Source: Candidatus Thiodiazotropha sp. 'RUGA'
Lineage (GTDB): Bacteria > Pseudomonadota > Gammaproteobacteria > Chromatiales > Chromatiaceae
NCBI GenBank assembly: GCA_016842065.1
Contig: JAEPDS010000008.1
Coordinates: 62,001 to 126,000 of the forward strand
Length of the DNA stretch: 64,000 bases
Direction: 5' to 3'
A program made the translations under genes and the position numbers. Below, piece by piece: positions 55,643 through 64,000 of the stretch; positions within the stretch are counted from its first letter, which is position 1, and each line of letters opens with the position of its first letter. Below the pieces are notes generated by a model, which ran no database searches, was not told the DNA's origin, and saw only the letters and a program-made list of their open reading frames with translations.

Positions 55643-58083
55643 ACAAATCAACGATTTTTAAACATCTGTTCAAAAGAATTGCTCTGATTCTGCTGGCGAT
55701 CAATGTGATATTTTCTTTGATATTGCTGCCGATCTACCAGGACAAGTTGGTTAAAATGATTGCAAGTCAGGGTGAAACCTTTGCCAATTCAACGATTGCA
55801 GCCTGTGGCGAAGCACTCTATACGAAGGATTTCAGTTTTATCATCTCCTATATCAACAAAGTGTTGAAAAACACTCCGGAAGTGAATTTTGTTAACTTTT
55901 CATCACATGATGGCAATACGATCAAGTTAACTTCTGAAGGATGGGTGTTCGAACAATTGGATGGTCGCAAAGTATCGCAACTGGAACGTTCACAAGATGC
56001 GTTCAGTATAAGTCACTTGGAGAACATTAGTGAATCAGGTAGTAAAAGTGGTTTTGTCTTTTCCAAGCCCATAATCATCAGTGGCTATGACTGGGGTGAT
56101 TTCACCATCGGTTTGTCAGATGAGGAATATCAAGCCCTACTGACCAGTTATTTCAAGAATGTACTTCTATTCAGTCTGATGCTGGTGGTTATCACTTTAT
56201 TGTTGCTTCATGGTAGTTCACTGAGTCTTTCACAGCAATTAACAAAGCTTAGGCAGACTGCATCAAAACTGGCAGAGGGTGATTTGTTGGCTCGGGCCCC
56301 GACAAATGCCATCGGCGAAATCAGTCTGCTGGCCAATACATTGAATGGTATGGCAATTAGCCTTGATGAGAATACCCGTCATCTGAGGCGGCTTGCACGA
56401 CTTGTTCAGGATACCAATGATGCGATTGCGATATTCGATGATAACAGCAAAGTCATCTATGTGAATTCTGCGCTGACTAACTTTTTCGGAGAAGATGAAG
56501 ATAACTTCAACGGAATGAATCTGACAAAATTTTTCGTACATCTGAAAATTGGACGAAGCAAGCAAATAGAACTGCACAATGAACTCTCAGGCAGTGAGTT
56601 TCATGACTGTACAACAGATTTAACATTCAAAAAATCGATTGATAAAACCTATCATCTGACCATGCGGATCGAGAAATTTGATCTGCATGAAGTGGAGTCC
56701 GGTGGTTTCTTCGTCATTCTATCGGATATTACAAGAAGAAAGCAGTTGGAACAGGAACTGGAGACCCTGGCCTATATTGATAAACTGACCCAACTGCCAA
56801 ATCGTCGTTATTTCATGGATCGCATGAACGAGGCGGTAGAAGAAGCGGAAATGTTCAATACGGTTTTTACGCTGATTTTTCTGGATGTGGATAATTTCAA
56901 GATTATCAATGATTCACTGGGTCACGAAGTGGGTGATCAAGTGCTAGCGGATGTGGGCTGGAGAATGCAGGAGTCTCTTAGAACCGACGATACCATCTGT
57001 CGGCTTGGTGGCGATGAGTTTACCGCCATTATCCGCGGTGCCAACGACTATGACGCGATCAGCCGCGTGTGTGACACCATACTGACCAAGTTCAGCATGC
57101 CTGTTTACATCAATGATCATGAGCTGAGGACCAGCGCCAGCATCGGCATTGTTACCTTTCCGAATGACGGTATGACGACCAAAGAGTTGATCAAAAATGC
57201 CGATACGGCCATGTATGCTGCGAAGAAAAGCGGTAAAAACTGCTATCGATTCTTCTCAGAGGAGATGCATGACAATATGCGTGAGTATCTTGATATCGAG
57301 AGCGCGCTAAGAAAGTCGATTAACGATACCGGTCTCTACTTGGTCTACCAACCATTTGTTGATGAAAGGACGAATAGTATCAAGCACTGTGAAGCGTTAC
57401 TGAGATGGAAGCATCCAGAACGCGGAATGATTCCTCCAGGGAGGTTTATACCAATAGCCGAACAGTCCGGCCTGATATGTTCCATTGGCGATTGGGTGTT
57501 TGACGAAGTCTGTAAACAGCTTCAGGAGTGGGGTACTGGTATCACAGTCTCAGTCAATGTTTCCGGTACCGAGTTGGTGAATGCCAATTATGCAGAGAGA
57601 TTGCGAGAAAAATTGATCGAATATGATATATCAGCACATCAGATACAGTTGGAATTTACCGAGCATGTATTAGTAAGTGAAGAAGGGAATAATCTACCGA
57701 TGTTGAATCAACTTAAGCGTATGGGGTTTCATCTGGCTGTGGATGATTTCGGAACGGGTTTCTCCTCATTGAGCTATATATCAGAACTACCGATAGATGT
57801 AATCAAACTGGACAAGTCCTTTATCAATCGTGTGCCAGAAGACAAGCGGACCGTTGCCGTGGTCAAATCAATCATATCGTTAGCCCACAGTTTGGATATC
57901 ACCACCGTAGGTGAAGGTGTTGAGCAGAAAAAACAGATGGAGTGGTTAAGGTCGAATGGCTGTCATCTTATACAGGGCTTTTTCTACCATAAACCGATGA
58001 CTGCAAATTCACTCTACAATTTAGTCAATCGGGGTGTGACTCATGCAGTTGTAACTGATATCAAAGCGAAAATAGAAAAGTGA
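55639..58083 (+). CDS. Membrane sensor with PAS, GGDEF and EAL domains (cyclic-di-GMP turnover)
   Basis: An 814-residue inner-membrane protein. TM1 is at about 13-32, a periplasmic sensor at 33-172, TM2 at 174-194 and a HAMP linker at about 195-247. A PAS domain (about 255-375), GGDEF (about 380-540) and EAL (about 550-800) follow. The active site RLGGDEF is intact and preceded at exactly five residues by an RxxD inhibitory site (RTDD). The EAL domain keeps CEALLRW, NVSGTEL, EFTEHVL, DDFGTGFSSLSY, VIKLDKSFI and GEGVEQ. Both synthesis and breakdown of cyclic-di-GMP are therefore possible. The periplasmic domain could read the binding proteins encoded around it. Confidence 0.93.
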   Translation: MNKSTIFKHLFKRIALILLAINVIFSLILLPIYQDKLVKMIASQGETFANSTIAACGEALYTKDFSFIISYINKVLKNTPEVNFVNFSSHDGNTIKLTSEGWVFEQLDGRKVSQLERSQDAFSISHLENISESGSKSGFVFSKPIIISGYDWGDFTIGLSDEEYQALLTSYFKNVLLFSLMLVVITLLLLHGSSLSLSQQLTKLRQTASKLAEGDLLARAPTNAIGEISLLANTLNGMAISLDENTRHLRRLARLVQDTNDAIAIFDDNSKVIYVNSALTNFFGEDEDNFNGMNLTKFFVHLKIGRSKQIELHNELSGSEFHDCTTDLTFKKSIDKTYHLTMRIEKFDLHEVESGGFFVILSDITRRKQLEQELETLAYIDKLTQLPNRRYFMDRMNEAVEEAEMFNTVFTLIFLDVDNFKIINDSLGHEVGDQVLADVGWRMQESLRTDDTICRLGGDEFTAIIRGANDYDAISRVCDTILTKFSMPVYINDHELRTSASIGIVTFPNDGMTTKELIKNADTAMYAAKKSGKNCYRFFSEEMHDNMREYLDIESALRKSINDTGLYLVYQPFVDERTNSIKHCEALLRWKHPERGMIPPGRFIPIAEQSGLICSIGDWVFDEVCKQLQEWGTGITVSVNVSGTELVNANYAERLREKLIEYDISAHQIQLEFTEHVLVSEEGNNLPMLNQLKRMGFHLAVDDFGTGFSSLSYISELPIDVIKLDKSFINRVPEDKRTVAVVKSIISLAHSLDITTVGEGVEQKKQMEWLRSNGCHLIQGFFYHKPMTANSLYNLVNRGVTHAVVTDIKAKIEK

Positions 58084-58189
58084 TTGGTGAGATTAACAGA
58101 CTCAAATGTCTGTTGCCATTGGCTGGCTAAAGCTGATTAAGCTGAGTTATGAAATGAGGCTGAATGAGATAATTGATTAGCGAAAAATT

Positions 58190-59101
58190 ATGCAACTGAA
58201 AAGCAAACTACAAAGTATAGTATGCATAGTATTCGTTATGATACAGGGGCTGTCACTGGTATATGGTGGTGATCAGAAAGCCACTATCCTGGCGGGGGTC
58301 AGTAAAGATACGCTCTACGATATCAGTGAGGCTGACGCAAAAATAGCCTTTACTTTAGTGTTGAATGATATCCTGAAAGAGTCCGGTGAATTTGTTGCAC
58401 TTGATGTCTTTCAAAATAAATTGGAGGTGCAGAAGAGGTTACTCAAAGGCGATATCGATGCTGTGTTTACCAATACACTTCAATATCTGGAGTTGGAGGA
58501 GTTTCTTAATCCAAATGGTACTTATATCATACAGCACGGTCCCCATAAAAAACCGAAGTTCTACCTGGTTACAAAGCGTAATACTGGCAGAGACCGCTTG
58601 GAGGATCTGAGGGGTAGAAAAATCAGTATACCTAAGGGGTACTCCGTCGGTAACATGTTTCTGGATGTACTACTGATGCGTCATAACTATTCTGTCTCAA
58701 GAGAGTACTTTTCGGAAATTCGCGAAACCAGCGAATCAAACTCCGCCCTGATCAATCTTTTTTTTGATAAAGTCGATGCTGCATTGGTAACCGATTTTTC
58801 ATACGAAGTGGCCTGTGAACTCAATCCTCAGATGAGGAAACAATTGAATATAATTGAAGTCTCTGAGCCATTGATACACCAGGTGGTCGCGGTAAGAGAT
58901 GATTTTTCCAAGGCTAAACTTGAGAAAATTGAGCCTTTTTTTCTCAATACTCAACGTTCACCGGGATTGGTTCAATCAATGAACCTGTTTCGGATATCAG
59001 CTATAACAAAACTCTCAAATAATTCCCTGACTGAGGTTCGTAAGTTACGTCATGAATTCCAGGACTTAACACGTAGAACAAATCATTCCATTAAACAGTA
59101 A
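58190..59101 (+). CDS. PhnD-like periplasmic binding protein 2
   Basis: A 303-residue exported protein, clearly paralogous to protein 1: ATILAGVSKDTLYD, GDIDAVFTNTLQYLEL, NPNGTYIIQHGPHKKPKFYL, ISIPKGYSVGNMFLDVLLMRH and VDAALVTDFSYEVACELNPQ. The signal peptide covers about 25 residues (ending near VYGGD). It begins 106 bases after the GGDEF-EAL stop, with no good ribosome site. Close similarity to protein 1 suggests a duplication with the sensor gene between the copies. Confidence 0.84.
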   Translation: MQLKSKLQSIVCIVFVMIQGLSLVYGGDQKATILAGVSKDTLYDISEADAKIAFTLVLNDILKESGEFVALDVFQNKLEVQKRLLKGDIDAVFTNTLQYLELEEFLNPNGTYIIQHGPHKKPKFYLVTKRNTGRDRLEDLRGRKISIPKGYSVGNMFLDVLLMRHNYSVSREYFSEIRETSESNSALINLFFDKVDAALVTDFSYEVACELNPQMRKQLNIIEVSEPLIHQVVAVRDDFSKAKLEKIEPFFLNTQRSPGLVQSMNLFRISAITKLSNNSLTEVRKLRHEFQDLTRRTNHSIKQ

Positions 59102-59223
59102 TGTATTTGGGTCAGGATATGAATGCGCTTAGCAGGCAATAGTGACATCAGAAAGAGGCGGTACAATTTACCCTGAAATGCTACAGTGAAGGAGTGTTGG
59201 AAGTAGAGTTCAACATATGACAG

Positions 59224-60177
59224 ATGATGGTTGTTAATAAACTCATTACTGGTTGGCCGATTACAGGCAAATGGTTTGTTTCTGCTTTTGTCGCGGTTGT
59301 CCTGCTACTGGCATCTATTCCATTTTCTGGTACACAAGCAGGCAAATTACCAGACCGCTATACTCAAACGCCTGAAAATGGCTACTTTGGCAGAATGTCT
59401 AAAGTCTTGTTCGATGCCAATGTCACAGACACCACGATTGCGACTGATATGATTATAAGGGAAGTATTCGGATCGATGGGTATGAAGTCAGAGATCATTG
59501 TTTATGACGATAAGAGCATGCTGACGAATGACTTGGCAAATAATCGAATCGATGCAGTATTCATCAATACGATTGACTTTCTTGATATGCAGCATTTGAT
59601 CGATATGAAAAGGCTCTACACATTGATCTACGGGGACCAAGCCGAGCAAACAGTACTGCTGCTCGTAAGAAATTCCGACAATCTCGATGGTGTTTCGGGG
59701 CTGCGCGGTAAATCCATATCGATACCGGCAGGACATTTCCTGGGAAGAACCTATCTCGACGTATTGTTAATGGAAAGTGACTACCCACCAATTGATCAAT
59801 ACTTCGGTAAAGTTCATGAAACGATAGATACCAATACCGCTATTGTGGATCTTTATTTCAATAAGACAGATGCTGCTCTGGTTTCAGATACAGCGTTTGA
59901 ACTTGCCTCAGAGCTTAATCCCCGCATTAGGACTAATCTAAAACCTTTGGCGGAATCGCAGGGCATGATACCTCAGGTCATCGGTTTGAATAAAAACATC
60001 TCAGAGAAGAACAAAGCCAGAATCGATGGCATTATGAGTAAAACCCATCAAAACAAGAGAATAAAACATCTGCTCTCACTCTTTCGGGCGAATAAATTCA
60101 TTAAGCTGAATCAATCTGATATCAACTCAACACAACAGCTCATCAAACGATATAACCAATTAATACAACCCAGATAG
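59224..60177 (+). CDS. PhnD-like periplasmic binding protein 3
   Basis: A 317-residue protein with an N-terminal hydrophobic segment (about 18-38, WFVSAFVAVVLLLASIPFSG), either a signal peptide or an anchor. The fold landmarks are shifted relative to 1 and 2: NRIDAVFINTIDFLDM, ISIPAGHFLGRTYLDVLLMESD and TDAALVSDTAFELASELNPR. It lacks the NPNG-HGP segment shared by 1 and 2 and has a longer start (YFGRMSKVLFDANVTD), so it belongs to a second subgroup with protein 4. A different ligand is likely. Confidence 0.82.
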   Translation: MMVVNKLITGWPITGKWFVSAFVAVVLLLASIPFSGTQAGKLPDRYTQTPENGYFGRMSKVLFDANVTDTTIATDMIIREVFGSMGMKSEIIVYDDKSMLTNDLANNRIDAVFINTIDFLDMQHLIDMKRLYTLIYGDQAEQTVLLLVRNSDNLDGVSGLRGKSISIPAGHFLGRTYLDVLLMESDYPPIDQYFGKVHETIDTNTAIVDLYFNKTDAALVSDTAFELASELNPRIRTNLKPLAESQGMIPQVIGLNKNISEKNKARIDGIMSKTHQNKRIKHLLSLFRANKFIKLNQSDINSTQQLIKRYNQLIQPR

Positions 60178-60210
60178 TCAGAATACTTTCACTTTGAAAT
60201 TATGTGATTC

Positions 60211-61122
60211 ATGAAAACCAGGGCCCATAGTGTCATACAGCTGTTACTGCTTTTGAGTGGTATAGTGGCTATTGGCTCTATCCAGGCTCAAGGTGATCCC
60301 TATGAAAGGGATGCCGCATTAATCGGAATCATGTCTCGACTCTTCTATGCAACACACAGCATGGATTCACGAATCGCCACAGAGATGACGTTTATTGAGT
60401 TTATGAAAAACATCGATAAAGAGTGCCAGTTCACAGATTTTGAAGATCCAAAGAGTGTGGTTACTCAGATGCGCCAAGACAAACTTGATGCGATACTGGC
60501 GAATCCAATCGATTACCTGAGTATAGCGCAGCAGATTGATGAAGATCATCACTATTCACTACTGTTTGGTGATCGGTTACAGCAAAGAATTATGCTGCTG
60601 GTCAGAAAATCAGATGATATCAAGGAACTATCGCAATTGGCGGGGAGATCATTAGCCTTTCCCTATGGTCACCAGCTTGGAAGAGTAATTCTTGATAAGA
60701 ACCTGCTGGAGCGAAAATTGCCTCAAACAGCGGAGCATTTTTCAGAAATTCAACACCCGGAAAGTCTCAACGATGCGATCATAAACCTATTTTTCAATAA
60801 GGTGGATTCGGCATTGGTTACAGATGTGGCTTTCGAACTTGCGCAGGAGCTCAACCCGCAGATTCGCCATGCAATCGTACCGGTGATCGTATCCGAACCC
60901 ATGATCCAAGTCGTAATCGGCATTAATAAACGTGTACCGTTAACTTTCAAGACTCGAATAGGTCAGATGGCAGGTAATCTGGATCAATATCCGAGAACAC
61001 TACACCTTCTGTCACTGTTCAAATCCAATCGAGTGGTGAATATCTCTGCATCTGAGCTCGATAAAATTCGTGAAATAGTCATGAAATATGAGAGCTTGGC
61101 AAATGAATCCAGGGGCAAATAA
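60211..61122 (+). CDS. PhnD-like periplasmic binding protein 4
   Basis: A 303-residue exported protein (signal ending near IQAQGD). It pairs with protein 3: LIGIMSRLFYATHSMDSRIATEM, DKLDAILANPIDYLSI, LAFPYGHQLGRVILDKNLLE and VDSALVTDVAFELAQELNPQ. The gap to protein 3 is only 33 bases, so those two are cotranscribed. Both are more diverged from the classical PhnD pattern than proteins 1 and 2. It closes the array. Confidence 0.82.
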   Translation: MKTRAHSVIQLLLLLSGIVAIGSIQAQGDPYERDAALIGIMSRLFYATHSMDSRIATEMTFIEFMKNIDKECQFTDFEDPKSVVTQMRQDKLDAILANPIDYLSIAQQIDEDHHYSLLFGDRLQQRIMLLVRKSDDIKELSQLAGRSLAFPYGHQLGRVILDKNLLERKLPQTAEHFSEIQHPESLNDAIINLFFNKVDSALVTDVAFELAQELNPQIRHAIVPVIVSEPMIQVVIGINKRVPLTFKTRIGQMAGNLDQYPRTLHLLSLFKSNRVVNISASELDKIREIVMKYESLANESRGK

Positions 61123-61304
61123 AGAACTGTCATCTTGTTTGAGAGAGAATCGACTACTCTCATTTCACTTGATCAATCCTCGTTTCCTTCAGCATCAAAG
61201 ATAAAATCAGCTTATGGTGTCGATCTCGATCCGGTAATGGGATAATTTGCCGGATATTGAGATTATTAAAAGATGATGGGCATCTCTACTGAGACGTATC
61301 CAAT

Positions 61305-61580
61305 TTACGATACCTTGATTCTTACAACCCGCATCACATCCATATCGATCCCAGCCACACTTTCCGTATCTGAATAGTAGGTCAGGTTGACCCGTTGTCC
61401 CACCAGGCTTTTATAGAGCTTCTTTCTTTTGTATTTGAATGGGACAACCGTATCTTCAATCAATAGGGTATTGAGTATCCAGTCACCGCTCTCTCGCTGG
61501 ACGTGAGAGGTCACTTTCTTCATCTCTGAGTGAGTTAACTCACGGTGAGTTTTCAATAGATCATCTACCGGTGATTTCAT
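61305..61580 (-). CDS. Small conserved-looking protein of unknown function
   Basis: A 91-residue basic, soluble protein that I do not recognise. It begins KSPVDDLLKTHRELTHSEMKK and ends in a strand-rich part (LIEDTVVPFKYKRKKLYKSL, GQRVNLTYYSDTES). Length, composition and a stop in non-coding DNA are consistent with a real gene, though the ribosome site is poor. Convergent with the binding-protein array. Confidence 0.6.
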   Translation of the reverse strand: MKSPVDDLLKTHRELTHSEMKKVTSHVQRESGDWILNTLLIEDTVVPFKYKRKKLYKSLVGQRVNLTYYSDTESVAGIDMDVMRVVRIKVS

Positions 61581-61726
61581 CTTGGTCTCTTGAGTTATGT
61601 AGAATTTGATTATATAGCAATAGATTTAAAATTGGGTTTTGTTGTTATAGTTAAAGTGTTGTAATAGTTAACGTGTTGTTCTGTCTGTAGTCATTGTCGA
61701 TATCTGAGGATTCGAGATAGAGAATT

Positions 61727-62164
61727 GTGAATCAGTCTCAACAAAAACTTCTGGCCATGTGGTCTTTTTTTCTGGTTATGGTCACTCTTGTCATTGTTGA
61801 TCAGTACTTTACCTTGGGTATCTGGGGCTGGTTGAGCTTGGCGGTGCCGTTGTTTGTTGTGATGTTTTCATTATGGGGTGGAGATGAGGCAATAGGGGGG
61901 GGCAGAACCGGCATCAGGCTGAGTGAGTTCAACGACTATTATCCATTGCTCAAAGCCTGGATCATTTTCTATACCATTTTTCAACTGCAGTTCATTGCCT
62001 ACGGGCTTTCACAAGGTGTTGAGTTCCAAGAGTTGCTTTTGACCTGGGTACTGTGGGGGGGATTGCCATTGCTGTTACCTCTGATTGGGGTTTACGAATA
62101 CCAACATTTCAAGCAGTTAGGGCAGGACCGGGACTCTGACAAATTTTCTAAAAACAAAAACTGA
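61727..62164 (+). CDS. Small four-helix membrane protein of unknown function
   Basis: A 145-residue inner-membrane protein starting with GTG. Hydrophobic segments occur at about 11-28, 32-50, 75-95 and 105-122, and the C terminus is charged (QDRDSDKFSKNKN). No family is recognised. It stands divergent from the small gene at 61305-61580. Confidence 0.65.
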   Translation: MNQSQQKLLAMWSFFLVMVTLVIVDQYFTLGIWGWLSLAVPLFVVMFSLWGGDEAIGGGRTGIRLSEFNDYYPLLKAWIIFYTIFQLQFIAYGLSQGVEFQELLLTWVLWGGLPLLLPLIGVYEYQHFKQLGQDRDSDKFSKNKN

Positions 62165-62401
62165 GCTGTTCGCTTCTTCTATCTGATCTTGATCTGACAA
62201 ATACCGCCGGATCTTCAGGTGTACTAAAACACAGTATTCCACTAGGATATTTTCTACCGGTCATCCCAGGGCCAGTTAAGGGGAGATACTCTGGCCTTAG
62301 ATGCGCGAGGCTTTCTCGGTTTCCAGTCTGACTGACAGGCCCTAAGTGACTGATTGAATTATCGGTTGTTCAATGAAACCCATGCTCACAGGAGAACTGA
62401 G

Positions 62402-62932
62402 ATGCCCCAGCGTTGGTTACAGATCAAAGGTGATCCCTCGGTAAGAGAGTTTCTGTTTCATCAAACACGCAAAACCAGTCTGTTTGATGAGCATCTTGTT
62501 CGCATTCATCACATTATCCACACCATGTGCACCCAGAAGGGCGCCTTTCATGTGAAAGCGCACTACTCCTCATCTCAGTTGACCTGCTGGTTTTATGACG
62601 ATCCTTATAATTACAAGGTCTATGTCAAGGAGGAGGTGCTTGATCCCGGGTTCCTGGAGAGTTTTCCCGACCTGAGCTACGAAGGCAGGAAGCCCTATGT
62701 GACTCCTCAGCAGATGATGTTGATACTCGATGAGTTCAAACGGCTGCGCTTTACGGATGAACAGATCTACCTTCGAAGTGCCTCGGTCAATCGTCTTAAC
62801 GGCTTGATCGGCATGAACTTCTCCTGTGACGGGAGTCACTACATCGAGCACGATGAGTTTTTCCGGCGACTGCTTGAGTTTGGGGTTTTGGAGCAGGAGG
62901 CTCAGGCTATCTGCTCATTGTCGGGTAACTGA
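62402..62932 (+). CDS. Soluble protein of unknown function
   Basis: A 176-residue protein starting MPQRWLQIKGDPSVREFLFHQ, chosen because AGGAG lies 7 bases upstream; 16 further codons are open before it. Aromatic-rich central part (TCWFYDDPYNYKVYVKEEVL), no membrane segments and no recognised domain. A good terminator follows, supporting a single-gene transcript. Confidence 0.7.
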   Translation: MPQRWLQIKGDPSVREFLFHQTRKTSLFDEHLVRIHHIIHTMCTQKGAFHVKAHYSSSQLTCWFYDDPYNYKVYVKEEVLDPGFLESFPDLSYEGRKPYVTPQQMMLILDEFKRLRFTDEQIYLRSASVNRLNGLIGMNFSCDGSHYIEHDEFFRRLLEFGVLEQEAQAICSLSGN

Positions 62933-62968
62933 TTTATCCGTTTATAGATGCTAAGCACCACGATTAGT

Positions 62969-63005
62969 CGCCAACTGGAGTGTTGGATATCCAGTTGGCG
63001 ATTTT
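62969..63005 (+). terminator. Intrinsic terminator after the unknown 176-residue gene
   Basis: An 11-bp perfect stem (CGCCAACTGGA, 62969-62979, with 62990-63000) and a 10-base loop, followed by ATTTTA. Confidence 0.75.
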
Positions 63006-63129
63006 AGAGATGGTTCGTCTCCTTTTGCGATTAAACACGGCCATCCCAGCCAACTTAGTCGAAAATCGCAGCTCTCAAGGTATTGTGCTATAAACCGGTG
63101 CAATCATTTATCCTCTTTGAGAGTTCGGC

Positions 63130-63573
63130 ATGTTGAGTTTTTACGACGAAATCGAGCTGTCCACTGCTCAGTCATTCGAAGTAATCGATATCACCAAACA
63201 GGTTAAACAGATTGTGGAGAGGTCGGCACTGCAAGAGGCTATCGTCACGATCACTTCCCTGCATACAACCTGTGCACTGGCGGTGAATGAGAATGAGGCG
63301 CGGCTACTCGATGATATTCGCAACTACTTCTTAGCCATTGCGCCTGCTGATAAGCCCTATAAGCACAACGATCTTCATCTGCGGGTCAATATTCCACCGG
63401 ACGAGCCGGAGAATGCGCATGCCCATCTGATTGCCATGATGCTTGGCAACAGTGAAACCGTTTCGCTGCACAAGGGTGAACTGGTACTGGGAAGATACCA
63501 GTCTATTCTGATGTTGGAGATGGATGGGCCGAGGCAGCGGAAATGCGCGGTACAGCTGATCGGTACCCAGTGA
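63130..63573 (+). CDS. YjbQ/UPF0047 family protein
   Basis: A 147-residue protein of the YjbQ (secondary thiamine-phosphate synthase-like) family. It shows the conserved SLHTTCALAVNENE, YKHNDLHLRVN, NAHAHLIAMMLG and a C-terminal GRYQSILMLEMDGPRQRK block. The family has weak thiamine-phosphate synthase activity in E. coli, with the true role unclear. Convergent with the small gene at the window's right end. Confidence 0.9.
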   Translation: MLSFYDEIELSTAQSFEVIDITKQVKQIVERSALQEAIVTITSLHTTCALAVNENEARLLDDIRNYFLAIAPADKPYKHNDLHLRVNIPPDEPENAHAHLIAMMLGNSETVSLHKGELVLGRYQSILMLEMDGPRQRKCAVQLIGTQ

Positions 63574-63585
63574 CGGGCTTAACGA

Positions 63586-63885
63586 TCAGCAGTTGAACCG
63601 GCAGATATTGGTCGAAATAAACGCCTCGTAGGCTTCCCCTGAGTCCAGCCACTGTTTCAATGCCTCTTCGACTTGTGATCCTGTATCGCCTTCGCGGATC
63701 TCACAGTGAATCCCATACGGGTGGCGTGGCGCACTCTTGGGTTCAGCAATCACCCTCTCTTCATCAACGAACAGGGTGTAATCGGGCGTTTTGCCGGATC
63801 GGGCGCAAAAGGCCTCTGCCCCCAGCGCTTTGATCAGTTCGGCCGCCTGGGCGTTGAACTCATCCCGGCTTGGTGGTTGGCTCAT
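63586..63885 (-). CDS. Small protein of unknown function
   Basis: A 99-residue acidic protein without a recognised domain. It begins SQPPSRDEFNAQAAELIKAL and ends AFISTNICRFNC, with a Cys four residues from another Cys at the C terminus. The regular helix-forming start and absence of rare codons support a real gene. Confidence 0.6.
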   Translation of the reverse strand: MSQPPSRDEFNAQAAELIKALGAEAFCARSGKTPDYTLFVDEERVIAEPKSAPRHPYGIHCEIREGDTGSQVEEALKQWLDSGEAYEAFISTNICRFNC

Positions 63886-63967
63886 TTAAAAATCCTGAGG
63901 TTGACCGATTTCTGTCAACTCTACCATATGAGTCATCTCTGGATGGAAAAGATGATTGATTTGAATC

Positions 63968-63996
63968 CCACTACCGGGAGCCATGCCCGGTAGTGG
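63968..63996. terminator. Strong hairpin at the right edge of the window
   Basis: CCACTACCGGG (63968-63978) and CCCGGTAGTGG (63986-63996) form an 11-bp stem with a 7-base loop. The window ends four bases later, so a T-run and the gene served cannot be seen. Confidence 0.6.
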
Positions 63997-64000
63997 AATC

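Noticed and set aside
1..64000. CRISPR array, rRNA operon, prophage or plasmid origin
   Set aside because: No regularly spaced repeats, rRNA-like sequence, phage structural genes or replication initiator were seen.

Overview
The window is a piece of a gammaproteobacterial chromosome. The first 80 bases encode the C-terminal zinc-ribbon tail of LapB directly ahead of pyrF, and the housekeeping genes (pcnB, folK, panBCD, purL, glyA-nrdR-ribD-ribE, speBA) all read as gammaproteobacterial proteins. The gene mix and the many short dispersed palindromes fit an environmental or symbiotic lineage near Chromatiales/Sedimenticolaceae. That placement is inference; nothing here fixes a genus.

Layout. 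0-7 kb: nucleotide and sugar-nucleotide genes (pyrF, galU), tRNA-Glu(CTC), then the run pcnB-folK-deoxynucleoside kinase-panB-panC and, after a 330-base gap, panD. 7-17.7 kb: a glycogen/alpha-glucan region (glgA, pgi, glgB, glgC, a GH57 glucan enzyme, malQ) interrupted by two repeat elements. 17.7-18.6 kb: about 1 kb with no protein gene but with two strong, oppositely oriented intrinsic terminators, so small RNAs are likely. 18.6-22.5 kb: purL. 22.9-36.4 kb: a flavin-dependent halogenase-like gene facing an aryl-polyene (APE)-type biosynthetic operon on the minus strand (ACP, two dehydratases, ketoreductase, ketosynthase plus chain-length factor, acyl-ACP ligase, lipid acyltransferase, glycosyltransferase, LolA-like carrier, MMPL exporter, membrane protein). 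36.7-46.5 kb: speB-speA, an unknown gene, an orphan exopolysaccharide chain-length protein, glyA, nrdR, ribD, ribE.

46.5-52.1 kb is an AT-rich accessory patch. It holds an IS91-family transposase cut short exactly where a Y1 (REP-associated type) transposase element begins, two decayed copies of the same element's 5' end, an acyltransferase and a SOUL haem-binding protein. 52.1-53.0 kb is a Gate-domain membrane protein.

53.3-61.1 kb is the most unusual region: a TolC-family outer-membrane protein followed by four paralogous PhnD-like periplasmic binding proteins. A membrane-anchored PAS-GGDEF-EAL protein sits between the first and second, and its start overlaps the first binding protein's stop by 4 bases (ATGA). 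No ABC permease or ATPase is present. The array looks like a sensory module feeding extracellular cues into cyclic-di-GMP rather than a transporter. 61.3-64 kb holds small proteins of unknown function and a YjbQ-family protein.
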